Assembly: GCA_963819685.1 (NCBI GenBank)
Contig: CAWFXI010000005.1
Coordinates: 310,001-374,000, forward strand
Source of the DNA: CAIUGU01 sp963819685
GTDB taxonomy: Bacteria; Pseudomonadota; Gammaproteobacteria; Steroidobacterales; Steroidobacteraceae
Direction of reading: 5' to 3'
DNA: 64,000 bases
The position numbers and the translations under genes were made by a program. Position 1 is the stretch's first letter; every line of letters starts with the position of its first letter. The notes under the pieces were generated by a model, which saw only the letters and a list, made by a program, of their open reading frames with translations, ran no database searches and had not been told where the DNA came from. This document shows positions 17,257 through 25,765 of this stretch, piece after piece.

Positions 17257-17384
17257 GAATTCTCCCGGTTTCACGCTGTGCCCGTGGGGCAAATATGGCT
17301 CTCCGGTCCGGAGAGGGGCCGATACTATAGCGGAGTGATTCGCGGCGGGCACGCCGGCGTGGGAGGGGGGTGATCTGCCGGCCC

Positions 17385-17756
17385 CTATCGACGTTTGTTC
17401 CGGTTACCGTCCGCCGTTCTTCTGGTTTGGATACCGCGTCGGTCGCCGATCACCATGCCGAAGTCCGGAATTCCATCGTCGCTGCTGCGACGGTAGTCGG
17501 TACGCCGATCACTGAATTTCCGGTAGACGCAAGTACAAGTCCCGGCAAATTCGCACCCTGCAAGCGGCGGCTGAGGCGCGTCACTGACCAGAAAGCGGTG
17601 TTTCGCGAACCGCTTCGCGACCTGGCAGGCGCGGGCGCCGGGGACGATCGCTACCGCCCGGAACTTGCCGGGGGCGTTCCCAGCCTGAGGTGCAGGTGAC
17701 TTGCGGTCACTTGGCGACCACCCGACGGGGTTCCAGCTTTTTCCTGACCTGTCCAT
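17385..17756 (-). CDS. small cysteine-containing protein, unknown function
   Basis: A 123-residue basic protein with FRAVAIVPGARACQVAKR, RFLVSDAPQPPLAGCEFAGT and CTCVYRKFSDRRTDYRR. I recall a conserved gammaproteobacterial family with the same order (PG..AC, RFL...AP..PL.GC, CxCxYxKxxDRRxxxRR), but no function is known to me. The clustered cysteines suggest a metal site. The ATG at 17756 is preceded by AGGGGAGG 9 bases upstream, a strong ribosome-binding site that supports the call. It is divergent from the small membrane protein gene. Confidence 0.65.
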   Translation of the reverse strand: MDRSGKSWNPVGWSPSDRKSPAPQAGNAPGKFRAVAIVPGARACQVAKRFAKHRFLVSDAPQPPLAGCEFAGTCTCVYRKFSDRRTDYRRSSDDGIPDFGMVIGDRRGIQTRRTADGNRNKRR

Positions 17757-18029
17757 CGGAGTTGTCCTCCCCTTACGCAGTCACGGGCAAATGTAGCGCG
17801 CAGGCTCCTGGACGGAATGCGACCAGTGCACGGAATTGACGTATCAATCAAGCGTTGCTGACGAGACCCGGCATGAAGCTTCCCGAACTGCTCCAAACCC
17901 CCTTGCTGCTATATTCAAGCGATCGCCGATGATTGCGGTCTTCAGGCAGGTGCAGATGCAGATGAACACCGAAGAGGTCGCTGAATGCACCTGCCGTATC
18001 TCGGCCTGCGTTCCAGACACATCCACGTG

Positions 18030-18224
18030 ATGAGCAGCAAACGCAAGATCATCGCTGGCTTTGCAGGGCTCTTCATGGCCCTCGTGGCCGTGATCGTGAC
18101 GCTAATGGCGAAAGGAATCATCAGCCCGGCGATGGCGCTGTTGATGGTGATTGCCCTGATCGGCTGCTATTTCGGATTCGGCGTGCTCATTGCCGTCTAT
18201 CGCTTTATTGCCAGGCTGGAATAG
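18030..18224 (+). CDS. small two-helix membrane protein
   Basis: A 64-residue protein with two hydrophobic segments (about residues 6-26 and 32-53) and basic ends (SSKRK at the start, RFIARLE at the end). An in-frame ATG at 17985 would add 15 residues, but the ATG at 18030 gives the usual positive-inside N-terminus. I do not recognise a family; it is probably an inner-membrane peptide. Confidence 0.5.
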   Translation: MSSKRKIIAGFAGLFMALVAVIVTLMAKGIISPAMALLMVIALIGCYFGFGVLIAVYRFIARLE

Positions 18225-18398
18225 GCGTCGTGCTTCCCTGCGGATTCATGAACGCGCAGGGTCAACAGGCCGGCCGGACATTCGGGCTACCGCGCGTGGA
18301 TACAAAAGAGGCAGCGTTACCAGACGGCTGGTCGTGTTTCTGCGGAACTGCTGCTGGAGTAGGATCGGTCCGCTCGATGTCAGTGAGGGGGAGCGTCG

Positions 18399-19601
18399 AT
18401 GAAGAGCGGATTCACACGATTGTTGTGCATGGCTGCCGCGCTGGTCGTGCTGACTACAGCAGTTGCCAAAGAGCCGACACTGGACGACGTCAAGAAAGAA
18501 GTGCTGCGCCGTACCACGGACAATGCCCCACCGTTCGATCGGCTGCGCAAGGCCGAAGTCGAAGACATTCTCAAGTCGCTGACCAGCCTGGATCCCGATC
18601 TTTGGGGCCGGGAGTGGTGCAAGACCGGCCTGGCCCATGAGGCCAGGGGTGATGAGCTGCTCAAGAAGGGAGCAGCGGCGAAGGAAATTGGTGAGGAATA
18701 CTATCTCGCGTATGGCTACTGCCACGTGGGCCGCTATCCGGCTGCCACTTCCCCCGGCAAGAAAGAGTCGTACAGCAACATGCTGCGCATGTTCCGCAAG
18801 GCGGCGAAGTATTTCGACACCCCGCTTGAAGTCATCGAGATTCCCTTCGAGGGAACGAAGCTGATCGGCTATCTGCAGAAGCCCGTGGGCGTTACCAAAG
18901 CGCCGATCGTGATGTACTGGGGAGGCGTGGACGTCTGGAAGGAAGATCACCAGCGTAATTCCAGGATCATGCACAGCATGGGACTGGCGACCTTTCTGAT
19001 GGACGGGCCGGGCACCGGGGAAAACCCCTTGAAGTTTGCCGAACCCAACGCGGAACGGACGTTCCTTGCCGCCATGGACCATCTCAAGACGCGCAATGAC
19101 GTGGATGGCACGCGCATCGCTGTGTGGGGCCGGAGTTTTGGCGCCTACTGGGCGGCAAAGCTGGCGCATGTCGCGCCTGGTCGCATCAAAGGTGCGGTGT
19201 TTCACGGCGGCAATGTGCACCTCGGCTTTCAGGAAGCCTGGCTGCGCCCGGCGATGACGGAGAATGCAGAGAACTATCTGCTCGGGCCGACCAGTCTGTA
19301 CGACTCCCGCAGCTCCGCGTTGGGTGTGAAGTCGCTCGACGAGTTCATCCAGGTAGCCCCCAGGCTGTCACTGCTGGACATGGGATTGCTCGACAGGCCT
19401 TCGGCACCGATTTTGATCGTGAACGGCAAGCTGGATGACCAGGCGCCGATTGCCGACAGCTATCTGCTGATGGAGCACGGCAGTCCGAAGACGGCGCGCA
19501 TCTACAGCCAGGGCGGGCATATGGGCGTGATGCGGGGGGTGAATCCCGACGAGATCGCCACGATGATCGCGCAGTGGCTGAAGGAGTCCCTGGCGCGCTG
19601 A
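18399..19601 (+). CDS. secreted alpha/beta hydrolase (FrsA/DUF1100-like esterase)
   Basis: A 400-residue protein with a signal peptide (cleavage near AVA-KE at 23-24) and an alpha/beta hydrolase domain in its C-terminal two thirds. The nucleophile elbow is GRSFGAYW (Ser246), the acid is in VNGKLDDQAP (Asp346 or Asp347), and the histidine is in QGGHMG (His374). Residues 25-140 form a helical cap. A GGGGGAG ribosome-binding site lies 5 bases before the ATG. The stop overlaps the sulfotransferase start, so the two enzymes are coupled and may work on the same, probably aromatic or steroidal, substrate. That substrate is inferred, not seen. Confidence 0.83.
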   Translation: MKSGFTRLLCMAAALVVLTTAVAKEPTLDDVKKEVLRRTTDNAPPFDRLRKAEVEDILKSLTSLDPDLWGREWCKTGLAHEARGDELLKKGAAAKEIGEEYYLAYGYCHVGRYPAATSPGKKESYSNMLRMFRKAAKYFDTPLEVIEIPFEGTKLIGYLQKPVGVTKAPIVMYWGGVDVWKEDHQRNSRIMHSMGLATFLMDGPGTGENPLKFAEPNAERTFLAAMDHLKTRNDVDGTRIAVWGRSFGAYWAAKLAHVAPGRIKGAVFHGGNVHLGFQEAWLRPAMTENAENYLLGPTSLYDSRSSALGVKSLDEFIQVAPRLSLLDMGLLDRPSAPILIVNGKLDDQAPIADSYLLMEHGSPKTARIYSQGGHMGVMRGVNPDEIATMIAQWLKESLAR

Positions 19602-20623
19602 TGAATGAGCATGGACTTGCGAAGCCGGAACCGGCAAAGCTGCACCGACTACGGCGCAAGCCACTGCCGAAGTGGACCCACTATCCGCTGAACGCGCTGT
19701 TTTACGGGATCGTATTCCCGGTGACTCGGCTGCTGGAAGCAGTCGGGCTGTGGCCGCGGTTGATCGGTTCGCGATTCAATCGCCAGCTGGCGCGGGCGGG
19801 CCAATACGTGCCGACGTCCCGTGACGTAATGGTGTGTTCGTATTTCAAGGCCGGCACGAACTGGACGATGCAGATCGCGCTGCAGATCGCGCATCGGGGC
19901 CGGGCGCAATTCGAACACATTCACGATCTGGTGCCCTGGATCGACATGAGCAACAGAGCGCGCTTCACCGTGCCCGTTACGGAAGACTCCGTATGGCAGG
20001 ACTGCCCGACGAAGCTCCGCATCATCAAGACCCATGCAGGGTTCGACCACCTGGTATTCCGGCCCGAGGCGAAATACATCTGGGTAGTGCGCGATCCCAA
20101 GGATGTCTTCGTCTCGAGCTATTACTTCATCAAGTCCGTGGCACTAGGGCCCCTCATGCCCACGCCGGAGCAGTGGCTGGATCTGTTCTTGTCGCGACAC
20201 ACCCCACTCGGATCCTGGGCGCGACACCTGGAGGGAGGCTGGCGCAACCGTCATCGCGACAACGTGCTGTTCCTGACTTACGAGGAGATGAAGGCGAACC
20301 GGCCCTCGGCCGTGGCAAGTGTTGCCGAGTTGATGGGTGTCGATCTCTCGCCGGAGGAATTCGCCAGCGTCGTGCAGCAGTCGAGCTACGAGCATATGAA
20401 AGCATTCGGGCACAAGTTCGACATGATGGAAATGCCGTGGACCAAGGCGCGCGGTGCGATGGTCAGGCGTGGCCAGAGTGGCAGTGCGGATGAACTGCTG
20501 AACACGGAACAGAAGCGCCGTGTCGATGACTATTGGCGCGCAGAACTGCAGCGCCTGGGCAGCGACTTTCCCTACGATGAGAAATTCGCTACCAGGGAAT
20601 CAAGGGGGCGATCTGCCAATTAG
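19601..20623 (+). CDS. PAPS-dependent sulfotransferase
   Basis: A 340-residue cytosolic-type sulfotransferase (Sulfotransfer_1). The 5'-phosphosulfate loop is CSYFKAGTNWTMQ (residues 79-91), the probable catalytic base is in IIKTHAG (His145), and the 3'-phosphate motif is RDPKDVFVSSYY (164-175). It transfers sulfate from PAPS to a hydroxyl or amine. The ATG at 19601 overlaps the preceding stop TGA. The last 33 bases before the final ten codons (20558-20590, protein GSDFPYDEKFA) are repeated exactly at 23362-23394, so the present C-terminus TRESRGRSAN may be a product of rearrangement. Confidence 0.9.
   Translation: MNEHGLAKPEPAKLHRLRRKPLPKWTHYPLNALFYGIVFPVTRLLEAVGLWPRLIGSRFNRQLARAGQYVPTSRDVMVCSYFKAGTNWTMQIALQIAHRGRAQFEHIHDLVPWIDMSNRARFTVPVTEDSVWQDCPTKLRIIKTHAGFDHLVFRPEAKYIWVVRDPKDVFVSSYYFIKSVALGPLMPTPEQWLDLFLSRHTPLGSWARHLEGGWRNRHRDNVLFLTYEEMKANRPSAVASVAELMGVDLSPEEFASVVQQSSYEHMKAFGHKFDMMEMPWTKARGAMVRRGQSGSADELLNTEQKRRVDDYWRAELQRLGSDFPYDEKFATRESRGRSAN
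20558..20590 (+). repeat. 33-bp direct repeat, left copy
   Basis: Inside the sulfotransferase gene, in frame, encoding GSDFPYDEKFA. Identical over all 33 bases to 23362-23394; the flanking bases on both sides differ. Confidence 0.9.
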
Positions 20624-20914
20624 TACAACTCCGGTACCAATCGCCATTGACCCAGGCGGGTCATTGACTACGAAATAAGTCGATTTACCTTCATCTGCGC
20701 ATGGCATTTGGCAGATCAGGCTGTCACGATGCGGTACGCGCTCGCCCGAACATTCGTTCCTGCGTGACGCGGGGGATCCATACGCCTCAACCGTCAGGGC
20801 AGTATTGCTCGGGAATTGCGGTGTCGACGACGACATCGTGTTCGAGTGGCGAACCCAAGGATTCGACCTGCCCTCCCTCGATGGACTCATCCAATACCAA
20901 AGAGGAGATGAACC
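20624..20914 (+). other. interval between sulfotransferase and frameshifted gene, possible decayed coding remnant
   Basis: A short hairpin (TGACCC-AGGC-GGGTCA) lies near 20650. On the plus strand a frame ending in the overlapping ATGA near 20910 reads protein-like for roughly 75 codons (for example DDDIVFEWRTQGFDLPSLDG) but lacks a good start and has an upstream in-frame stop. It could be a gene fragment left by the rearrangement marked by the 33-bp repeat. I could not recognise a family. Confidence 0.3.
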
Positions 20915-21707
20915 ATGAGATACCCAACGACAAAACCGTTCTGGGCCCTGGTCGCGCTGCTGATCATGACCCCGCCTGGCGTGAGCCTGGCGCAAAACCC
21001 TGCACCGCCCGCAATCACGCGCATCCTGGTCCAGGCGGCTCAATTGAAGCCAGAGAAGATTGAGGAATGGCGCACCCTGCAGCGGAACGAAGTGCTGCCG
21101 GCGCTCAAGAAGGCTGGCGTGCCGTGGCGCGACACGCTCGAGACGGTGTTCGGCGATCAACAGGAGGTGATTACGCTGCGGCCGCTGGCAACCTTTGCTG
21201 AATTCGATTCAGCGGAAAACGAAGTGTTGAATCGCACACTAGGTGTCAAGGCTGCGGACGCCCTGCGAGCGAAGTTGCGGGCCTGCCTGGTGTCTCCAGC
21301 AGCGCTACATCGTCGTTCGGCAGGATGGACTCAGCATCACGCCGGGTGGCGCGGGTGGACCGATCCGCGTGACCACGACGTTCCGTACGCAGCCGGGAGA
21401 GGGCGCGTTGTACACCGACTTCCTGCGTGGGGAAATCGTACCCTACATGCAGAAGGCCAAAGCTGCGGGCAAGATAACCGGCTACGGGGTCTCGAATACC
21501 GCACAGGGCAGCCCGGAACAGGGGCTGCGGATTCTGACCGTGTACTACGCGAATCTGGCAGCGTATGACGCGTCGATCGCCGATGGCGGGCTGGCGACGC
21601 AGGTACTGGGCGCAGCCCCCGCGCAGACGATGATTGCGAAGCAGGCGCAATTGGGTTCTGCAGTACGCGTGGTCATTCGCCGGCGCGTTGCAGATCTCAG
21701 CTACTAG
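20915..21707 (+). pseudogene. secreted tandem alpha-beta-barrel-like protein, one-base frameshift
   Basis: The first frame (from ATG 20915, AGGAG 8 bases upstream) encodes a signal peptide (cleavage near SLA-QN) and then LVQAAQLKPEKIEEWRTLQ...VLPALKKAG. It loses protein character near 21288. From there the +1 frame continues with QQRYIVVRQDGLSITPGGAG and a second unit, FRTQPGEGALYTDFLRGEIVP...GKITGYG, to the stop at 21707. The two units look like repeats of a dimeric alpha-beta-barrel fold. Removing one base near 21288-21291 would restore a protein of about 263 residues. The gene is therefore either recently inactivated or carries a sequence error. No function is known. Confidence 0.7.
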
Positions 21708-21737
21708 CTGATCGGCTGCGCCCGGGTGATGGACAGG

Positions 21738-21763
21738 GGCGACGGGGTGAGGGCTCCGTCGCC
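21738..21763 (+). terminator. hairpin before the M20 peptidase gene
   Basis: GGCGACGG (21738-21745) pairs with CCGTCGCC (21756-21763); a T run follows about 13 bases later. The offset of the T run weakens the call. Confidence 0.35.
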
Positions 21764-21805
21764 TCTGCGGCGCGCTTTTTCTCAGAACTCCTCAACGGTG
21801 ATCCC

Positions 21806-23215
21806 ATGCGCACATCGATCCTTGGCGCCGCAGGACTGGTACTGGCCACTATGGCGCCTTCGACCTTTGCCCAGAAGGCCGATGCCGGACAAGCAGCGTT
21901 CCGCGCCATCTACAAGGAACTGGTCGAGATCGACTCATCCCCCTCCACCGGCTCCTGCACCAGGGTGGTCGAGGCGGCGATGACACGGCTGAAGGCTGCC
22001 GGCTACTCCGACGCGGATGCCAGGCTCGTTATTCCCACCGGGGCGCCGGACGATGGCAATCTCGTCGCGTGGATCAAGGGCACCGACGCGGCGCAGAAGG
22101 GCGTTCTGCTGCTCGCCCATATCGATGTCGTGGATGCCAAACGCGAGGACTGGGAGCGATCGCCTTTTGAACTGATCGAGGAGAACGGCTTCTTCTACGG
22201 GCGCGGAACGGCTGACATGAAAGCACAGGCGGCTGTGTTCCTCGACCTGATGATTCGTCTGAAGCAGGAAGGCTTTAGACCCAGGCGCGCCGTCAAGCTG
22301 GCACTGACCTGCGGGGAGGAGACGTCCAACCGCGTCAACGGTGTCGATTACCTGTTGAAGAACCATCGCGAACTGCTCGATGCAGCCTTCGCGCTCAATG
22401 AGGGCGCCGGCGGCCTGCTGTCGGCGTCGGGCAAGCCGCTGGCGCTGCAGCTGCAGGCAGGAGAGAAAATCCATCAGGTCTTCGTGCTGGAAGTCACCAA
22501 CCCCGGCGGCCACTCCTCGCGTCCCGTGCCGGACAACGCGATCTACCGGCTCGCGGAGGGCCTCAGGAAGGTTCAGTCCCACCAGTTTCCAGTCCAGGTG
22601 ACGCCTGTCACGCGGACCTATTTCGAGCGTATCGGTCCGATCATGGGCGGCGAGATCGGTGCGGCAATGACTGCGGTGGGTAAGAACCCCGAAGACATCA
22701 AGGCCCTCGCCACGCTGACGGCTGATCCCTCGTACAACGCCATGCTGCACTCGACTTGCGTCGCGACCCAGCTCGATGCCGGCCATGCGGCCAACGCGTT
22801 GCCGCAGCGGGCGAAAGCGACATTGTCTTGCCGGATCATGCAGGGCACGACTCCGGAGGAGATCAAGACCGCGCTTGAAACGGCAATTGCCGATCCCGAG
22901 GTCGTGGTCTCGATCGAACGTCGCCGTGACGGCTCAAGCCCGCCACAATTGACCGAAGAGATCATGGGCCCTGTGCGCAAGGTGGCTGCCCGCATGTGGC
23001 CGGGCGTGACCATCGCCCCGTTCATGACTGCAGGGGCCACCGATGGCCGCTTCCTCATGAACGCGGGTATCCCGACCTATGGCATGAGCGGCATGTTCTC
23101 CGTCCCCGGCGAGAACAACGCCCACGGGCTCAACGAGAAGATCCGCGTGAAGTCGGTCTATGAGGGGCGCGAGTTTCTTGAGGCGGTGACTCGAGCTTAT
23201 GCGGCTGGACAGTGA
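21806..23215 (+). CDS. secreted M20-family metallopeptidase
   Basis: A 469-residue protein with a signal peptide (cleavage near TFA-QK at 22-23). M20 zinc-site motifs are LLLAHIDVVDAKREDW, GRGTADMKAQ, TCGEETSNR with the catalytic Glu pair, and a C-terminal GMFSVPGENNAHGLNEK supplying the last His. The dimerisation domain lies around residues 220-340. The closest recognised group is the carboxypeptidase/ArgE/DapE branch, acting here in the periplasm; the preferred peptide is unknown. It shares the 2.8-kb segment bounded by the 33-bp direct repeats with the frameshifted gene upstream. Confidence 0.9.
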   Translation: MRTSILGAAGLVLATMAPSTFAQKADAGQAAFRAIYKELVEIDSSPSTGSCTRVVEAAMTRLKAAGYSDADARLVIPTGAPDDGNLVAWIKGTDAAQKGVLLLAHIDVVDAKREDWERSPFELIEENGFFYGRGTADMKAQAAVFLDLMIRLKQEGFRPRRAVKLALTCGEETSNRVNGVDYLLKNHRELLDAAFALNEGAGGLLSASGKPLALQLQAGEKIHQVFVLEVTNPGGHSSRPVPDNAIYRLAEGLRKVQSHQFPVQVTPVTRTYFERIGPIMGGEIGAAMTAVGKNPEDIKALATLTADPSYNAMLHSTCVATQLDAGHAANALPQRAKATLSCRIMQGTTPEEIKTALETAIADPEVVVSIERRRDGSSPPQLTEEIMGPVRKVAARMWPGVTIAPFMTAGATDGRFLMNAGIPTYGMSGMFSVPGENNAHGLNEKIRVKSVYEGREFLEAVTRAYAAGQ

Positions 23216-23361
23216 AGTGGCGTAGCGAATGACTTGCGACAAAGCCTTTCAACAAAGGGTACGAACAACACGGTCACGCGTGTTGTCACCGTCGGCTACT
23301 GGCAGCCTTCGGTGGACGCACAGGTTCGCAACGACGCAGACCCGACTCCGGCGGTACACAC

Positions 23362-23394
23362 GGCAGCGACTTTCCCTACGATGAGAAATTCGCT
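23362..23394 (+). repeat. 33-bp direct repeat, right copy
   Basis: Exact copy of 20558-20590. In the same frame it reads GSDFPYDEKFA followed by Ala-Gly and a TAG stop, a shorter and more natural sulfotransferase end. No other sulfotransferase sequence was recognised upstream of it. Confidence 0.9.
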
Positions 23395-24419
23395 GCGGGA
23401 TAGACGGAAGCAACAGTGCGGCTGCCGCGTGGGTGCAGGTGGCTGAAGAACTGCTCGGTGGCCGCGCGCCATGAGAATCGCTTTGCGTAGCGGGCCACGT
23501 CTTCGCGCTTCAGCTCCAGCGCATGCAAACAGGCAGTACGCAGATCCTCGTGCAGGACGCCTGCCTTCGGGTCTTCGATGACGTCGATCGGTCCTGTGAC
23601 CGGGTACGCCGCAACCGGCAGCCCGCACGCCATCGCTTCAAGGAGCACGAGACCAAACGTGTCGGTCCTGCTCGGGAATACGAATACATCCGCAGAGGCA
23701 TAGGCTTCAGCAAGTTCATGCTGATCAAGCACGCCGAGGTAATTGACATCAGGGTAAGCGATCCGCAGGTCCTGCAGCGCAGGACCCACTCCCGCCACCC
23801 ATTTTGAGCCCGGCAGATCCAGTTTCAGGAACGCCTCGATATTCTTCTCCACGGCAATGCGGCCGACATACAGGAAGATGGGCGGCGTGGACTGCAGTCG
23901 GTCACTTGCCTGGGGCCGGAATATCCGGTGATCGACGCCGCGCGACCACAGTTTCACGTTTGCGAACCTCTCGGCGTCGAGATCCTGCTTGACGACTCGT
24001 GTCGGTACCATGACCGCTTTCGACGGGCCGTGAAACCAGCGCAGGAAGGTATACGTCCACGCAAGCGGCAAGGCGAATCTCGCGTGTACGTATTCAGGGA
24101 AGCGCGTGTGATAGGCAGTCGTGAACGGCCAATGATGCTTCATTGCGAAGCGCCGCGCCGCCAGACCCAGCGGACCTTCGGTTGCGATATGCAAGGCGTC
24201 CGCATCGAACTCGCGAATGCGCCGGGCGACCTGCACGCCAGGCAGCAACGACAGGCGGATGTCAGGATAGGTCGGGCAGGGGACAGTGCGAAACTCAAGC
24301 GGCGTCAGAATGTCGACCTGGTGCCCCATGCTCTCGAGCTCGGCACGCGTCGTCTTCAGCGTCCGGACGACACCGTTGACTTGCGGTTCCCAGGCGTCGG
24401 TAACGATCATGATTTTCAT
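23376..24419 (-). CDS. GT4-family glycosyltransferase, MgtA-like
   Basis: A 347-residue GT-B glycosyltransferase. It begins MKIMIVTDAWEPQVNGVVRT, with the glycine-rich N-domain loop, and has AYHTRFPEYVHAR, FLYVGRIAVEKNIEAFL, and the C-terminal EX7E-type motif PSRTDTFGLVLLEAMACGLP. It resembles GDP-mannose-dependent alpha-mannosyltransferases (MgtA) and the glycolipid transferases of proteobacteria. An in-frame start upstream (24554) overlaps the next gene and is rejected; ATG 24419 gives the standard N-terminus. The LpxH-like gene lies 22 bases upstream on the same strand, so the two form an envelope-lipid operon. Confidence 0.88.
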   Translation of the reverse strand: MKIMIVTDAWEPQVNGVVRTLKTTRAELESMGHQVDILTPLEFRTVPCPTYPDIRLSLLPGVQVARRIREFDADALHIATEGPLGLAARRFAMKHHWPFTTAYHTRFPEYVHARFALPLAWTYTFLRWFHGPSKAVMVPTRVVKQDLDAERFANVKLWSRGVDHRIFRPQASDRLQSTPPIFLYVGRIAVEKNIEAFLKLDLPGSKWVAGVGPALQDLRIAYPDVNYLGVLDQHELAEAYASADVFVFPSRTDTFGLVLLEAMACGLPVAAYPVTGPIDVIEDPKAGVLHEDLRTACLHALELKREDVARYAKRFSWRAATEQFFSHLHPRGSRTVASVYPAANFSS

Positions 24420-24441
24420 GGCGGCGGAATTTCCCGGTGCA

Positions 24442-25263
24442 TCAGGCGACCAGCGTCTGCGGTTCTTCCAGGCGTCCGAGGTGCAATGGGTCCGCCATGC
24501 GATTGCGCCATTGGACCAGGCGCAGTTCACCCTCATCGGTTTCGACGAGGGCACTCATGCTTTCGACCCAGTCGCCATCGTTGCAGTACAGGATGCCGTC
24601 GATGGTGCGCAGCTCGGCCTTGTGAATGTGGCCGCATACGACACCGGTGCACCCGCGCCGCCGCGCTTCGGCGGCCATGACGTGCTCAAAGTCGCTGATG
24701 AAGCTGGTCGCGTGCTTCGTCTTGTGCTTCAGGTATTGCGACAGCGACCAGTACGGCAGGCCCAGCCACCGCCGCATCGTGTTGAACACGCGATTGAGCT
24801 TGAGCAGCCAGTCATAGATCCAGCTGCCGAGGTGCGCGAGCCAGCGCGCGTGGTGCATGACGCTGTCGAACAGGTCGCCATGCGCGACCCATAGCCGCTT
24901 GCCGTCGGCGGTCACATGAATGGCATCCTCGACGATCTGGATGCCGCCAAATGAAAGGCCGATGAACTGCCGGCTGAGTTCATCGTGATTGCCCGGGATA
25001 TAGATGACGCGGGTGCCCTTGCGGGCCATGCGCAGCAGCTTCTGCACGACGTCATTGTGCGCCTGCGGCCAGTACCAGCCCTTCCGCAGCTGCCAGCCAT
25101 CGAGGATGTCGCCGACCAGATAGAGGGTGTCGGTGCGATGGACCCGGAGGAATTCCAGGAGGTAGAAGGCCTGGCAGCCGGCAGACCCCAGATGGATGTC
25201 CGAAAGCCAGATGGCCCTGTAGCGATGCTGTTCGTCAGAATCGGTCACGTCCGACGAGTACAC
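24442..25263 (-). CDS. UDP-2,3-diacylglucosamine diphosphatase-like metallophosphoesterase
   Basis: A 273-residue calcineurin-like phosphoesterase. Metal-site motifs occur in order: WLSDIHLGS, LVGDILDGW, YIPGNHDELS, VAHGDLFDSV and VCGHIHKAELR. This is the LpxH-related family (long form, about 270 residues) found in gammaproteobacteria, often beside a glycosyltransferase, as here. Canonical LpxH hydrolyses UDP-2,3-diacylglucosamine to lipid X; the long form may act on a related lipid or nucleotide-sugar intermediate, so I give no symbol. The start is GTG 25263; a second GTG at 25248 is possible. Confidence 0.82.
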   Translation of the reverse strand: MYSSDVTDSDEQHRYRAIWLSDIHLGSAGCQAFYLLEFLRVHRTDTLYLVGDILDGWQLRKGWYWPQAHNDVVQKLLRMARKGTRVIYIPGNHDELSRQFIGLSFGGIQIVEDAIHVTADGKRLWVAHGDLFDSVMHHARWLAHLGSWIYDWLLKLNRVFNTMRRWLGLPYWSLSQYLKHKTKHATSFISDFEHVMAAEARRRGCTGVVCGHIHKAELRTIDGILYCNDGDWVESMSALVETDEGELRLVQWRNRMADPLHLGRLEEPQTLVA

Positions 25264-25765
25264 CTGCGAGACATCACGGGATGATGACGCGAGTGTTGCC
25301 GATATGTGACGATGACCTGGTTGGTTACGCGCAACTACGCGTAACGGGGATCCTCAGGGAGCGGGGCATGAAAAGAAAGGCCCCGCGTGCGACTGGCGCG
25401 CGCGGGGCGTGAGCGGTGGAACGAGGTAGCGGCGGGTAGATCAAGCTGGAGGGGCAATTCTCCAGAATTCAACCAACCGATACCCCGCTCCGATCCGTGT
25501 CTGCATGGAACTGATTTCTTCGCTCTGGAGCCGTTCTGAAGACCTTCGTGAGAGAAAGTGACTCAAGTTGGGGAACCGTACCGCCCGTGCAGCCCAAAGT
25601 GCCAAACGCATTTGCAATATGCGACTCGATTCGCAGTTCGACTCGTGTTGACGGTATCGAAGTTGAGCAAGCACGTGGCCTCCGTATTTCGGGAGTCTGG
25701 TCGTCGATTTGACATTTTCTGTACCGACTTGGCAGCCAGGTGGCCACTGAATAGAGACTGAAGCA
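25264..25765. other. gene-free divergent interval upstream of LpxH-like and sirtuin genes
   Basis: 502 bases with no convincing protein. It holds a leftward terminator-like hairpin at 25368-25406 and a rather lower-G+C stretch at 25560-25765. Nothing on the plus strand explains its length, and the leftward terminator suggests that a short transcript may run right to left through 25407-25765. Confidence 0.5.
25368..25406 (-). terminator. leftward rho-independent terminator without an obvious gene
   Basis: On the minus strand GCCCCGCG...CGCGGGGC (25406-25399 with 25385-25378) is followed by CTTTCTTTT. Read leftward, this is a good terminator, but no minus-strand gene is recognisable to its right before the sirtuin start. 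Confidence 0.5.

Noticed and set aside
23234..23446. Short plus-strand frame downstream of the M20 peptidase gene
   Set aside because: It has no ribosome-binding site, crosses the 33-bp repeat in a different frame from the sulfotransferase-like tail and shows no domain.
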